Shown piece by piece: positions 48,152 through 60,553 of a DNA stretch of 64,000 nucleotides. This stretch comes from Reticulascus tulasneorum (taxonomy: Eukaryota; Ascomycota; Sordariomycetes; Glomerellales; Reticulascaceae). The stretch's first letter is position 1. The number at the start of each line of letters is the position of its first letter. The translations under genes and the position numbers were made by a program. A model generated the notes under the pieces. It was not told the origin of the DNA and did not search any database. It worked only from the letters and a program-made list of their open reading frames with translations. The stretch is taken from NCBI GenBank assembly GCA_001557505.1, contig LSAX01000001.1, positions 4,898,001 to 4,962,000 of the forward strand, given 5' to 3'.

Positions 48152-48988
48152 ACGCAATAAGAGGTATCGCAAATAATAATCAAGGATGTTGTCTGTATTT
48201 ATTTCCAGCATTCTAAGGTCGTAAGACCTTGTTAGGTTAACTTCTAGGGGAACTTGGCAAAGTGTAGACAGTGTCTGGAAAGGTATCAAGTTGACATACC
48301 CTGCGGAAGTAGGGTTATGTGTGTAGTAGACTCCTAGATTATCTAAGACTATACTCACTATAATTAAATGTCCACCTTCAAATATGGCCCTCCCTGGTCC
48401 TTGTGTCCCTGGACTTAAAGCCCAAGGCTATCTGCGTATATATAACACGAGGCATAGCCAATAAATCAATGGTCACCGTAGATAAGTAGAAATGATCCCT
48501 TACTTGTGATTTAGACTTATACTTACCAGGCAGCCATAGCCCTTACCCTTCACTCGTTTATCCCAACTAACAGCACTTAGGCCACTTGAGGTAACTCATA
48601 GTAACAGTTAAGCACCACAGATTGCTTTTTATAAAGCACCCGCAAAGGATAACACTCGTCTATATAGTAAGGTTACATCTTTCACCATCTACGCCCCGCG
48701 GTGTGCCCTAAACGAGTAATATCTTTGGTTATCCTTCTCATGGAAATTGATTGGAAACAATTGGCCGCTCGCAACAGTAGTGACATACGCGACCTGCCGA
48801 TCAGGTTAGGAGATAATTAGAACGACTTTGCAACTGCTAACGGTATGACGTCAAACGACTCTTATTGCGCGTATCTAGTAGTACTCTTAAAATATTGGTC
48901 ACGCGCGCTCTCACGCTGCAGAATCTAAGAATATGCAGCGTTCCAAAGACCGCAGGTTGCCACATTGCTGGGCTTAGCCCCTGGGCAG
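48152..48988. other. Convergent 3' intergenic region
   Basis: About 840 bases between two genes whose 3' ends face each other. AT-rich with dense stops; no coding or RNA feature seen. Confidence 0.5.
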
Positions 48989-51931
48989 CTATCTCCGGAA
49001 TGGCCAGTCAGGGTCGGTATCTGCGGGCCCCGTCCAATTAAGTCTCAGAATTGGACTAAGCCACGATTCATATCCTTCCGGGTCGGTCCATTCGTAACTC
49101 CATTTCAAGGCTCTAATCAGAATCCGATAGTCTGCATTTTGAAGATAATACAAAGTACCATTCGACGTAGAGACTTCAGGGCTGCTCCACTCGTGGTAGT
49201 AAGCGCCGAACCCGTGGTAGAAGTACTGCGTTGGACTCGCCGGTATGCCAATACCTCCTGCGAAAGACGCAATTTCCCCGTAAGATGGGATACCAAGGAA
49301 TTCATCAACTGTCTCGATTGTTGGGTCAATAGTTTCGAATCGATGGCACCGGTCAAACCCGTATTGATCAGGTAGCACACGCTGATGTGGATGTACGACG
49401 TCGAATCTGAGGTATGCTGACGGTTGACTAATTACGAATACTATGTCTGGCACGTTATAGGTTTCCATCGAGAAGTCAAATATCATCAGGCCGTTATTTC
49501 GCGTTTGTGTGCCTGCTGAATAAATATTCGGGATAGTAGGGACTCCTTCAGGAGGTGCCGGCCCATACACGTCAATATCAATAAGATGACTGAAGTCAAG
49601 GGTAGCATAGTCGGCGCGTCTGTGTGGCACCCCAATGTATGAAATGATATATTCTTCCAAGGCGTCATCCGTAATTGTGATGAATCCAGCGTAGACTGGG
49701 CTTAATCTGGGTTCGATACCATTCGGAGGAATAACTGTGGCTTGAATAGTAGCCGTTGCTCCAGCCTCAATGGTAATTGTCTCAGATTCGAATGATACTC
49801 TTGCGTATACTGCAGCGTTATTCTCAACCCAAGCGAACTTGTCACCAGCATAAATAGCTGTAAGCATGTTAGGAGTAGCTTCGACAAGCGAGGCTCCTCT
49901 ATGACCAAGAGTGTATGTTTTTGAATTCGATGACTTATTTTCGATGATTATTGGCTGTGGTGCTGGTGCTGAAGAATCCCGTAGGTTAAGTTGGCTGTGT
50001 GAAAGTATTGTCTGGGCATTGTATGCCCGATATACACCGACCAATCCGGATCCCTGTTGGGCAGTACTAGTCAGGAGGCCAGGATTACCGAATTGCTCTA
50101 AAGGTGATGAGGTAGATTGTAGCAGGCGGAGGATGGCATCTGAAGTAAGACTGGGGAAAGCGCCCTTAAGTAAGGCGTAGCATCCTGCGAGGTGAGGCGT
50201 TGCCATAGAGGTCCCGGAAGCAACTGCATATCCTACTCCGTCTGCAATCGGCCAGAGACTAAAAATACCGCCGCCCGGTGCCGAAATTTGGGGCTTCATT
50301 GACATATCGATTGTTGGCCCCCAGGACGAAAACGTGTTTATGGTACCACCAGTTTCTTGCTCGACATCATAAACTGAAGAGTCTTCGAAGGTTAACGTAT
50401 AATTGGTGCCATATTGTTGTATTCCGGCCATGATCTTGTCAAACTCAGACATTCGCACGTTGGCCTCCTCATATCCAGCGTAACCGGTTGGAGAGACATC
50501 CAGTTCGCTGGAATCATCGACGCCGAACCATGCCATGTTAAAGCCATTCTTGGGGAGCATGAAATTTACCTGGTACATGCAGAGGCTGTTGGCTGAAACC
50601 AAAGCGATTACTCGTGTGGGATCTGGGAATGCGGCGACTGCATCATCCCATGCCTGGTTGTTGCATAGACTGTCTGGACCATCGTCCGCTAGGAATATAT
50701 TCCACGGACCTGACTTATCCAAGGGTGTAATGCGTGCGTAGTTGATCATGGTTCCGTTAGTGCTGTTCGCGTGGTACACCGTAGGATAGACAACACTGCT
50801 AACGGAGCCAACGCCGATAGCTGTAATATCCACAGCCGGGAAGCTAGGGTAGTAGGGTCCCGTGCTTGCTCCGATATTACCTGCCGCCCCAATAATGGCA
50901 ATGTCTTTTGCTTTGATAGAAGATAAAAGCGAATAAGCAGTGTCGAACACATAGGCAGAGCCTAGTGACAAGCTAATAAGATCAACTTCATCATTCTTGG
51001 CAGCTTCAAATGCCTGAAGGATTATATCGATGGAAGTAGAGCCGTAACACCCAAAGACGCGGTACATGTAAATGGAAGCCTCGGGAGCCACGCCAACAAA
51101 TCCAAAGCCGACACCATCGGGGTCTTGGCCGGCAACAATGCCCGCCACATGGGTCCCGTGGCCCCCGAAAAGACAGCTTACTCGCGGATCAGAGTCGGGA
51201 AGAGGCTCGTTGTAACCGGAGTAATCATCGCCGACAAAATCGTAGCCACCAGCAACCTTAAATCCTGCACCAAAGCCTGCGCCAAGAGCAGGGTGCATGT
51301 AATCAACACCTGTATCAACGATACCAACTTTGACACCTTTTCCTTTAATGCCAAGTTGATGCATCTTATCCACGCCAGTCATTTTCAGCGGTGCGTGGAT
51401 ATCGCCTGCCACGTTAACATGCGCGACACCACCGGGCCCTCTTCGACGCACAGCATTCTCAGTGCTGGATGCATTTCTGACGCCCACGGGTTCCGGTCTG
51501 TCAATGACCAGGTTTCTCCAAACACCTTTTACACCAGGAATATCGGCAATAGTCTGGATGTTCGTGTTGTTTGGAGCATTGATGGACACACCGTAGAAAA
51601 AGCTGGGGTCTTTGAATTCATGCCTGATCGTATAATCAACCACAAGATCCGATGCTCTCTTATAGAACTGAGCATGGGAATCAACGTTTCTACAACATTG
51701 TTAGCAAAGAGTTAAATAAATTGACTCAAATGGAGCAACAGAAACATAGTAATAAACAGCTGGATTGGTATTATCGAATACGCACCGCTTCAGGAACTGA
51801 TTACCCAGTTCCAGTTCAACGATAAAGCCGAGGCTCGGGATATCAAGGAAGCCCGAGCCGCCTGTATGGATCAAGCCGGCATTGCAGGCAGCTGCCAATG
51901 TGGCAGTTGCAACGGAATGTGATAGCTTCAT
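48989..51931 (-). CDS. Secreted subtilisin-like serine protease (S8A) with C-terminal extension
   Basis: Two minus-strand exons (51931-51786, 51689-48989) give 948 residues. The first exon supplies a signal peptide (MKLSHSVATATLAAACNAGL) and the start of an I9-type propeptide (FIVELELGN). The propeptide resumes after the intron as NVDSHAQFYKRA. The catalytic triad is intact: Asp in VGIVDTGVDYMHP near 174, His in GGHGTHVAGI near 226, Ser in SGTSMATPHLAG near 542. A long protease-associated-like insert lies between His and Ser. The last 350 residues form beta-rich Fn3-like domains typical of minor extracellular protease Vpr/C5a-peptidase-like fungal subtilases. A possible processing site is the RRR stretch near 131. 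The enzyme probably degrades external protein. Confidence 0.92.
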
Positions 51932-54377
51932 TATCGAAGAAGGAAAGCCGTCAAGGGGATATGCTCCTCCCACAACCCTGCACAAAGGTATCTTCCGAAA
52001 ATGGGTTGATGACAAGCTGCTGACAACTTTATTAACTGCGCATGGCATTCTTTATCTATTCCCTTGTGTATTACTGTGAAGACAACTCGGCTTCGACATG
52101 CTAGAAGGATCCCTCGATAATCATGCCCTTGTCAAAAGAGCGACTTGCCGTAAACATCATGAACTTAGTTCGTTGCGCGGAATTCCGCCACGCATATGCC
52201 ACAAGAATATGAAAGGAAGAAGGTCACATTTCTCCCAGACCATCAGACAACACACTACATCCAGCCCGGCTGCCAAATTCGTTAGACGCTGAGCTAAGTC
52301 TTACAAGTAATGGCAGAATAGTGAACAAAATAGGCAAGAGAATTAAAAGCAGGCCGATCATCCAACAACAAAAACTCCTGGTAATGTTAAGGTAGGGTGA
52401 TGCCGCAAGACTTCACACCTCATAAACTCAGCTTAGCTTTTCGCGATCACTTTTCGGGCTGGCAGCATGCAACTGCTCTATCCCTGGCTCCGAGATTATG
52501 CAGGAGGTTATTGTTCACAACGTCACCGGTTTGCTACCAATGGGATACCCGTTGAGTTCCCGATAGGGCAGCTGACTTAGCATCATGCCCCATCAAGACC
52601 CATGATTACGAGTGTGCGATAGCTTGGGGCCTCTCAATGTTGCATCATGGCTGGGATCAGACTCTACTGTAGCCCGAAAGGATGCGTCTAGATGAAATTT
52701 CCTGGAAAATTACTGTAGACATGATGCATCAATTGACCATTATGGTATCTAACCTTTGCGAGGAGATGCATGATGGCTCAAAAATGACGAATCCCTAGCT
52801 TGGACTAGTATAGAATCAAGCGTAGCCTCAATTAAGGATCCACAGTCGGAGATCCGCTCGGTCTCGGGTTCTTCTGTCGCTACTCTACATTAGTCATGTA
52901 GCCTCACTCAGTCCGTTTACGTGGAAACGAGGCGGGAGCAAACTACTCGTGATTTAAGAAGCAGCATGATATCATCCTTGTTGGCGATAGCTTCACTAAC
53001 CTACTTGCTGTCCAGTCTCTCAAGCGCATATTCGGGGGGACAGTTCGGAATCCGGCTGCTCGTCATCCGCCGCTTCAAACCATGATAGTCTACATTAGTC
53101 TGCGATGTAATCACTGTCCCTTTGAGCAACGAAGAATGACTCTATTCGCGTCTCGTTAGCAGGGCCCATAACTATGTATTGGAAGGGAATAGCAGTTGGC
53201 AGTAGGTCTTAATCGGGAAGACTTGCTTGACAGTGCACACACTTATGGGGAAACCAACCCTGCTATCACCGGCCACGGACCGGACGGTAATCATAAGTGT
53301 TGAAGCACAAGTATAAACTTTTCTGTGTAATCTTTGGACCACACATTACAGTTAATTACCATTTTCATCTATTCGAACAAGCCAACCCTACAAGTTAAGC
53401 CTATTGAGCAAAGAGCTCAACACAGGTCTGCCTCAGCCAGCTGACGACGTATCAGGATGAGGTGTATCGATACGTAAATGGGTGACCGCTGATCCGAGCT
53501 TCTAAGTGACAGAAGGAGCCGACGTTTCATGGAGTTTTGTAGTATAGCCAGATACGTGCTAGCGCGATCTTCTACATGAGCTTGTGAACTTCATAGGCTG
53601 CCGCTGGAGATCCTGAGATCCAGCTTCCCAGTATCATTTGTTCGCAACGGGATCGACAAAAGGTTGAGGAGCCGCAGATCCCACCGTGATCAACAGAAGT
53701 GGATATCACTGCCCTAGTGACGACACTACCGATGAGCTGCATTGCTTTCAGAGCCTTGCGTCCAAAGGTCCCAATGGTCTAGCGATGTCCTGGAATGAGA
53801 GAGCTCTGGAGCAAGAAAGGTTGGGTCTCGTAGCACTCTTCAATGAAGTGCCGGGGAGCGAGGCAAGTACAGTATATCTATCCACAAGCAGATTAGTGGA
53901 GGACATCACCCGCATAAGCGAGCTCATTCCCCAGTGCGTGATTATTTTGAAGATCTGATGACTTGCATTCCTTCATAGTTCTTTATATTAGTGCTACTTC
54001 AGTCTTGGTCTATTTATTAATCAGGTGTGCTTGCCACGACCCTCTTTTTATTGAATTTGGGCACAGTACTAGAAGGAGTTTAAGGTCGCTCAAAGTATGG
54101 TAGCGTGTTTGATAAAACCATGGGACGGCAAAATGTTCACATGGCAGTTACAAAATGTTATTGCTGGCCTCTAACCGATAGGAGATGTAAATCTGAAAAT
54201 TGAGCGGTACACCTTGACTTTAACGGTTTTGAGGCACTAGATTTGACTTCCCAGATGCACATTCGGCTACGAAATTCATGTTTGAAAGTCACGATTTGCT
54301 GTGGTTGTGTGGGCCGCATGGTGAGGAAACGTGTTGGTAAATATAGAGGGATTTAAAAATGTGTCTTATCATCCAAG
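51932..54377. other. Intergenic region
   Basis: About 2.4 kb without a supported gene. A 90-codon plus-strand frame (53686-53958) has no domain signature. No transposon ends, long repeats or tRNA found apart from the tRNA gene at its right edge. Confidence 0.5.
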
Positions 54378-54449
54378 GCCCGTTTGGCTCAGCGGTAGAG
54401 CGTGTCACTAGTAATGACAAGGTCGTCAGTTCGACTCTGGCAATGGGCA
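54378..54449 (+). tRNA. tRNA-Thr (anticodon AGT), intronless
   Basis: 72 bases that fold fully. The acceptor stem GCCCGTT pairs with AATGGGC (one G-T), followed by the A discriminator. The D arm is GCTC-AGCGGTA-GAGC. The anticodon arm TGTCA-CTAGTAA-TGACA has anticodon AGT, and AGGTC is the variable loop. The T arm is GTCAG-TTCGACT-CTGGC. In eukaryotes A34 becomes inosine, so it reads ACU, ACC and ACA. The internal A and B boxes (GGCTCAGCGGTAGAG, GTTCGACTC) are recognisable. Confidence 0.95.
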
Positions 54450-54894
54450 ATGTGCCCCACCTTAGATTCTTTTTTTGTTTGCATGGACTTCTTTTTGGGT
54501 GTGCCTCCGTCCGTAATTGAGGTTCTTATTAGCGAATCAACTCAACATTGGCATTTACTGCCACCACACTACTACGTAGTACAACTTTCGTCATGACAGC
54601 TACTACGTAAAATTACCTATTCTAAAGGAAGAAACGTACTTCTGGACGCCTGAAGAATAAAGGGTTGGCTGTTGCAGCGCCTACAAACGCGACCGCACAT
54701 GCTCGGACCTTAAACTTGACTCTGTTTCACCTGCCCGATGTGGCTAAACCCTTGTGGCGGTCATTAATTATGGGTCGTTGATTGGCGCAGCCAGCAGCCT
54801 TGTGTCCTGTAATCTTTGACATTCGCCAGACCATTTTCATAGCGCATCGATCTCCAAGGACATTGTGTCCTCCTTCCTTCCAGCGCTCATTATC
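54450..54894. other. tRNA trailer and promoter of the ERV2-type gene
   Basis: 445 bases. The first part holds the Pol III terminator, the rest should include the promoter of the sulfhydryl oxidase gene. The word TACTACGTA occurs near 54569 and again near 54601. No coding frame supported. Confidence 0.45.
54470..54476 (+). terminator. RNA polymerase III terminator of tRNA-Thr
   Basis: Run of seven T about 20 bases downstream of the tRNA 3' end, the usual Pol III stop signal. Confidence 0.75.
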
Positions 54895-55599
54895 ATGGCG
54901 CGAAGACAGCATCTTTCATTGATCATAATCTTTGCTGTCATTGTCTTTTTTAGCATCTCATACCTCTTTTCCGATGGCGGTCCCGACCCGTTACTGCCAC
55001 AGTCTCCCCTGAAAGGTGGCCACGAAGCGTCGATTTCGGACGAGCTGGATCTGGGAAACATCTCTGGGAGCATACTCACAGGAGGATCGATAGCACCAAA
55101 GCTGGAGAATGCGACCGCAAAGTATGTGGATTCCATTGGGGGAGCACCTGGGTGTTGCCTCTCTCCTCCTGCTCTATTCCACGAGTTCCGCTAACCCAGA
55201 CTCAACAGGGCCGAACTAGGCCGGGCATCATGGAAGCTTCTTCACACAATGATGGGGCGGTTTCCCGACAAACCTTCTGCTGACGAAAGCCTTGCCTTGA
55301 AGACTTACATCCAACTCTTTGCTCGGCTTTACCCTTGCGGCGAATGCGCGTCGCATTTCCAGAAACTGATCACCAAATACCCTCCGCAGACGAGCAGCCG
55401 GAATGCAGCTGCGGGGTGGGCTTGTTTCGTGCACAACGAAGTCAATACTAGGCTGAAGAAGCCATTGTTCGACTGTAATAATATTGGGGATTTCTACGAT
55501 TGCGGCTGTGGCGATGAGGACAAGAAGAAGGCCGAGGAGGCAGGGAAGGTTGATACGAAGGGCGACAAAGCGAGCCTAGAGTTGACGAAGGATAGGTGA
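54895..55599 (+). CDS. erv2: FAD-dependent sulfhydryl oxidase, ERV2 type (ER)
   Basis: Makes disulfide bonds by passing electrons from thiols through FAD to oxygen. Two exons (54895-55121, 55209-55599) give 205 residues. The N-terminal MARRQHLSLIIIFAVIVFF is a signal anchor, pointing to the ER lumen form (Erv2) rather than mitochondrial Erv1. The ERV/ALR domain starts LGRASWKLLHTMMGRFPDKP and contains the active-site CxxC in LYPCGECASHF near 119-122. The FAD-binding segment WACFVHNEVNTRLKKP and a distal Cys group, DCNNIGDFYDCGCG, follow. The distal cysteines and the Lys/Glu-rich tail (KKKAEEAGKVDTKGDK) are at the C-terminus, as in Erv2. The acceptor at 55207-55208 restores the frame. Confidence 0.93.
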
Positions 55600-56153
55600 A
55601 CGAGGTCGCTAGAATGGTTCTGGCCGAGGTGCTGAGGTACTGACTCTGGGCAGTTTGAAAGCTTGACGTCAAGAGGCTCGTACTCAGCGAAGGCGTTTAG
55701 TGGAATATGGTTGAAACGCCATTGTTCTCCAAGCCAAATCGCTTGAGTTTTACATAGAACAAACCTGAACCTTGAAGTTTTAATTATAACCTACAAAGCC
55801 TATTTATGGGCTCTTCTGGGGCCATCAGAACAAATGAGTCGCCGCTTTTCAATCGTGCTAGCTCATAGAATGTTTTCATCAACCACTGACTCTGGTGGTG
55901 TACCTTACGTCGGCTGTCCCGCCAATGGTAAATGTGGCGCAAAATATAGTCACGTGATAAGTCATGCCATCCTGCCTGATGCGTGGCTAACGCGTACGGT
56001 GAGCTGCCTGAGCTTCCAAGCTCCATCCTGCCGTCCCTTCGTACCATCAACCGTTGACGACAATCTCCCACCTTCAGGAATTGCCTACCCCAATACCGCT
56101 ACGCACTTGTTGTCACCGTATCTCATATCGAAGACCTGTTCCCCACTGCAGAA
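55600..56153. promoter_or_regulatory. Intergenic region / promoter of proteasome beta1
   Basis: About 550 bases. It carries a CCAAT word (55922), a GTGGCGCAAA word (55934-55943) that is close to but not the yeast proteasome element GGTGGCAAA, and a CACGTG E-box (55951-55956). Whether any of these act is not known. No gene seen. Confidence 0.35.
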
Positions 56154-57211
56154 ATGGAGTTCACCACCACGGGCATGTTGAATGAAGGTACGCATCAGAG
56201 CTTGAGGAAACAGCCCCAGCCGCTGTCCCAGACCACGTACTAAACTAGCCTTCTGGCAGATGGCATTCATGTCGACATGGATCGATTAAAGAAGGGAGAA
56301 GTCAAGTAGGTTTTCTTGCAAAGCTGACCCAGACACTATTAACATCGCTCACAGCTTGGGAACCTCGATGTAAGCTCGACCGTTCGCTATGATTGTCGAC
56401 AAATCTGACCTCCTTGTAGCATGGCAGTTACATTCAAGGACGGTGTCATTCTCGGTACGCTTCTTCGAGACCATATTACATAGAATGTTCCCTTAGCGGA
56501 GGACTGGCGGAAGAACAAAGACAAATTGGACGAAAATGTTCTTGGCTGACGGATTTGATATTCAGGAGCTGATTCTCGAACGACGACTGGCGCATACATC
56601 GCGAACCGAGTAACGGACAAGCTTACAAAAGTGCACGATACTATCTGGTGCTGTCGGTCAGGCTCGGCTGCCGATACACAGGCTGTTGCGGATATCGTCC
56701 AATATCAGCTCGGAATGTTCGCCATGCGTAATGGCAAGCCCCCGACCACGCAGACTGCGGCAGCAATCTTCCAAGAGATTTGTTATGCAAACAAGGACCG
56801 ACTGACGTGAGTGATGCCAAGTTTATGTTGGAAGATTATTAGATTGGGAGTGCACACGAGGGTGGACCGTGAGGCTAACCTGTGTCTGCCAGTGCTGGAC
56901 TTATTATCGCAGGCTGGGACGAACGCCACGGCGGTCAGGTTTACTCCATTCCTCTGGGTGGATCCCTTCACAAGCAGTCGTATGCAATTGGCGGTTCCGG
57001 TTCGACATACATTTACGGATACTGCGATGCGAACTGGAAAGAGGGCATGGAGGAGAAGGATGCGGTTGACTTCGTCAAAGGTGCTCTGAAGGAGGCTATC
57101 AAGTGGGATGGAAGCTCTGGTGGTGTGATCCGAATGGTGGTTCTGACAGCAAAGGGAGCAGACCGTCATTTGTATCTACCGGATACAGACTACAAGCAAC
57201 GGCATCAGTAG
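56154..57211 (+). CDS. pre3: 20S proteasome subunit beta1 (PRE3, caspase-like)
   Basis: Catalytic beta1 subunit of the 20S core, cutting after acidic residues. Six exons (56154-56187, 56260-56305, 56355-56369, 56420-56454, 56566-56806, 56893-57211) give 229 residues and match the family along the whole length. The short propeptide ([12 protein letters not shown]...KKGEVNLG) is removed before the catalytic Thr in [13 protein letters not shown]. The catalytic Lys region is [17 protein letters not shown], and [18 protein letters not shown] contains the conserved GSSGG loop. The third exon is only 15 bases and carries the Gly-Thr cleavage site. The exon chain is the only one that keeps the frame and the family sequence. 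Confidence 0.95.
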
Positions 57212-60200
57212 TGCCAAGTGTGTACAACACGGAGTGTGGATATGAAGTGCCGTGGCTGGCTTAACAGCCCGGATGGTCAGCCGGCATGGGTCTGGTCCTC
57301 GGGACAGCCTGTATGCTGAATCATGGCAGGGCTGGAAATCTCAGCCAGAGCCATCCGATTTACTGTACAATAGACATCTAGATCTCTTGCGGACACAATG
57401 CCCTTAAACGAGCGAATAAGAGATGCCTCGGTCTCCGTCCCTGCCATTGGGTGATATGAGACCGACGGAACGATCGACCAGGCCCACTCACAACTAGGCG
57501 TGTAGCCATCTTAGTCTATCCAAATGTACGATCCAAGCAAAGGATTAAAAAGGCAAGCTTTCTAACGAATAGCATAAGAGATGGAGGCGGTGAACGAGTT
57601 TTGTGGTAGTGTTGTAGTCGGTGAGGGGGGGGCATGGATGACGAATCGAGGTGATGCGGAACCAAGATGCACGCCAAAAACGGTACTGGCACGCCACGCA
57701 GCTGGTTTTCGGGCACAGTTAATAAGGCGCACCATGTGTGTAAGTGCTCACTAGTTTCTCGAGGGAAGATAACGTTCGGGGCCAGGCGGAAATGAGCCCT
57801 CGGTGAAGATGGACCGTTGTAATTACTTGGCACAGCGAGGGCACATTCTGTTAGAAGAGGCAATCTCGCAGAGAACAAATCAGGGAAGTGTCGGATGCAC
57901 ACGTGCGACTCTTCCTTTGTCTTCCTGCAGACAAAGGTGGCGACGGGGGATCCGTTGATCAATCGGCAGTCAGCCAAGCCGGGAGAGGAACCCGTTGATT
58001 CGCATGGCAGGAGTCTCATGGTAAAGGGGCTGACTGACGACACCCAATTGTCGAGGTTGGAATCCCACGTTTTGAGCTCACGCCCGACCCTCTCTGAGCC
58101 AACGGCGTGGGGATGCGGTGAGGTAGCTGTCCTGGGCTGAAGCCTGGCCCCGTGCCGATGTCGAACCCGAAGATTGGCGGGGAGGTGACCGAGAGCATGG
58201 CACACCGCTGCCGGGGGGGGCCGCGTGGGATGAGGCTTGCAAAGCTTGGACCTGCGTGGGACTTTGCTCGAGCTGGGTGTCTGGTATGACTCGGAGCAAG
58301 GGAGATGGATGTTCAAACAAGGTGTGCCTGGTTTAGCCTTCTGGTTTCGTATGATGAAGCAAAGCAGGAATGCTGCAAGGAGCCGTGGACAATGCAAGTG
58401 ACCAAGAGCTGGCTGCAATGGCGAAAGACGAGATGGTCCGAGAGTCGCGGTCGGGGCCGTATCGAATGTAGGCGAAAGGCTGTTAGGACGGGATGTCGTA
58501 GCATTAGTCTTTGCCCCCTTATAGGTGCTTGTTGCCACACGGCCAATATTAGCAGTAGAGTTAAGGCTGTTGGTAAAGGGAGGATGGGGTCTCGAAGGCG
58601 TCGGGGCGGGATAATAATAGTTAATAGCCGCTCGGTTTCACTCGCTGGGATTGACGCTACTGGAGGCCATCACCATGCGTAGGGTGTGTCCCCGCGTTGT
58701 CATCGCTGTTTGTCAAGCTCTGTGAGTACCGTGGACTGACCAACGCAGATGAAAGTAGGCCATCGTGCGACAGGTGTTTGCTGGCTGGTTAGCCCCCCTA
58801 TTGTCCCAAGGAAGGACGTCTGCATGCATGGATAGAGGCCAAAATTAGCCGCTCTGGGAGTACAGTTTTGCTATCTCGATCATCAAGGCTGCGGGCGGAT
58901 TTCATGTACGTGTGTAGATGATGCTTATCAGCGCCCCCTCCAGGACTTGATTCATGCAGGAGTATCCAGGTGGTACCACCACTAGTACTGTTCTTCCGGT
59001 CCTTTCTTCCAACCTAGCAGCCGAGTAGGTAGTTAACGTAGTCTATGTATCTTTGGTACATGCGCAGGCGGATGATGGTGAGTTTATTAGGTTTCGATGT
59101 TATTTCCTTTGGTCCCCCGTTTCAATGTCTTTTATCGGCCCCCGAGTCCTTCCGTACCTCCTATTACCCCCTAACAACTACCTACCCCAGCTTGGAACCT
59201 TGAACTAGGTCCGATCCATGAACCCCCTTCACTGACTGTAGTGATTAAGGCCTGGCCTGATTAGCGGGTAATTTTACAGGGTGCTCTCAGAAGGGGGCTG
59301 TGCAGAAAGTTGGCGGTGATAGCGGTTGGACCCGCTCTTTTGCTCTCAGTGGACTCGGGAGGTCTGTCGCTCCGGCTAGTACCAAGATAGGTACGGGCAG
59401 GTAGTAGGCAACATTAGGTACCTTACCTCCCCAGGCTGGTCTGGGCTGCGCTGGCTGGCTGTTTGGCACCCAGCGTCCCGGTGGGCTCCATGTTTATGTC
59501 ATCAAACGTAAGTTATGTGTGTGTGCGTGTTTTGGCAATTGGGTCTTTCGCCATCGACCCTGCGCCAGACTCTCGCCATTTACCTCATTTTCTCCACCGG
59601 CGGCTTGTTCCTCTTTCCCCCATCCCCTCCCTCCCCCAATCCTCACGCGAACCCTATCCATCCATCCTTCCATCCTCCCTTCCCTCCAGAGGTCCAGAAG
59701 TTGGTTTTCTACTCTGGACGACGATCAGGAGTCGAAGAGATCTCTAAATCAACAAAGACATTCGCTCCTCCACGTCGCATTCTCGTCAGGTAATCGACGG
59801 GTGTTGTTGTTGTCATCGTCGTTGGCGCCGCCATCGCCCTCGTTCTCGTCTTCGTTGTCGTTGTCCCGTTTGCTGGAGACATTTGGCTATACTACCTGCC
59901 TTGCCCAAGGTGCCAAACTTTTTCGATGCCCGACTGTGGAACGTCTTAGGTGAGCGGCTTCCCTCGTCGTCTCGTTCGCTCGTCCTTTCTTTCAGCTCGT
60001 CTCCCAAATCCTATCTATTCTACATCAGCGCCTCTCGTTACACGTGTTCCCCCTCGTGAAGCCCGAAAAGTGACGTCGGTTCTCGTGCTTGCTGCTGCTG
60101 CTGCCGCTGGCACACTCCCTGCTGGTCGGAGAGGTTCGGAACTGTCAATGGCTGCTGGCTGAAGGCTATGAGGACTGCCTATCCCGTAGCCTCTCGAAGT

Positions 60201-60553
60201 CCTTACTTGCTACCTTCTCGGCCATCCTCTGCGAGATACCAGACATCCACGTCATGCTGGCTACAAGGCTGCGGCTGCTGTTGATGCTGGGTATTCCCAT
60301 TTATTGCCCTCCTCGCCATCGCCAGCGCCACCAGTAACACTGACTCGGTCTGAATGGATCAAGCGTCAAAAATCTTCTCGCTGCTGCCCTCATCCGTTTT
60401 GGTCGCCATCCTCCTTCTTTCCATATCGCAATATTACCACCCTTACTGCTCTTCCTTCGCAAGCCTATAAATGCTAATCTCTTCTCGTGCGACTCCCAGC
60501 TGCCGTTTCCCCCCTAATCCTAATACATTGTTTGGACCATCCCACCCGATACT
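57212..60553. other. Long intergenic region and 5' leader of the cyclin gene
   Basis: About 3.3 kb. A 340-codon minus-strand frame (57516-58538) has Pro/Ser/Arg/His-rich composition without domains and is probably chance. TAGGTA/TACCTA words cluster near 59015-59430. From about 59570 to 60550 the plus strand is CT-rich with several short upstream ATGs, consistent with a long 5' leader of the cyclin gene, possibly with an intron. Confidence 0.5.
60354..60470 (+). promoter_or_regulatory. Upstream ORF (38 codons) in the cyclin leader
   Basis: An ATG-initiated frame that starts MDQASKIFSLLPSS, has a hydrophobic middle (VLVAILLLSIS) and ends with TAA 83 bases before the main start codon. A five-codon frame (ATGGCTGCTGGCTGA) lies about 200 bases further upstream. 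If the leader is transcribed as suspected, these would tune translation of the cyclin. This depends on the unknown transcription start. Confidence 0.4.

Noticed and set aside
57516..58538. 340-codon minus-strand open frame between the proteasome and cyclin genes
   Set aside because: Pro/Ser/Arg/His-rich with no domain, no patterned helices and no splice context. It is most likely a chance frame in GC-rich DNA.
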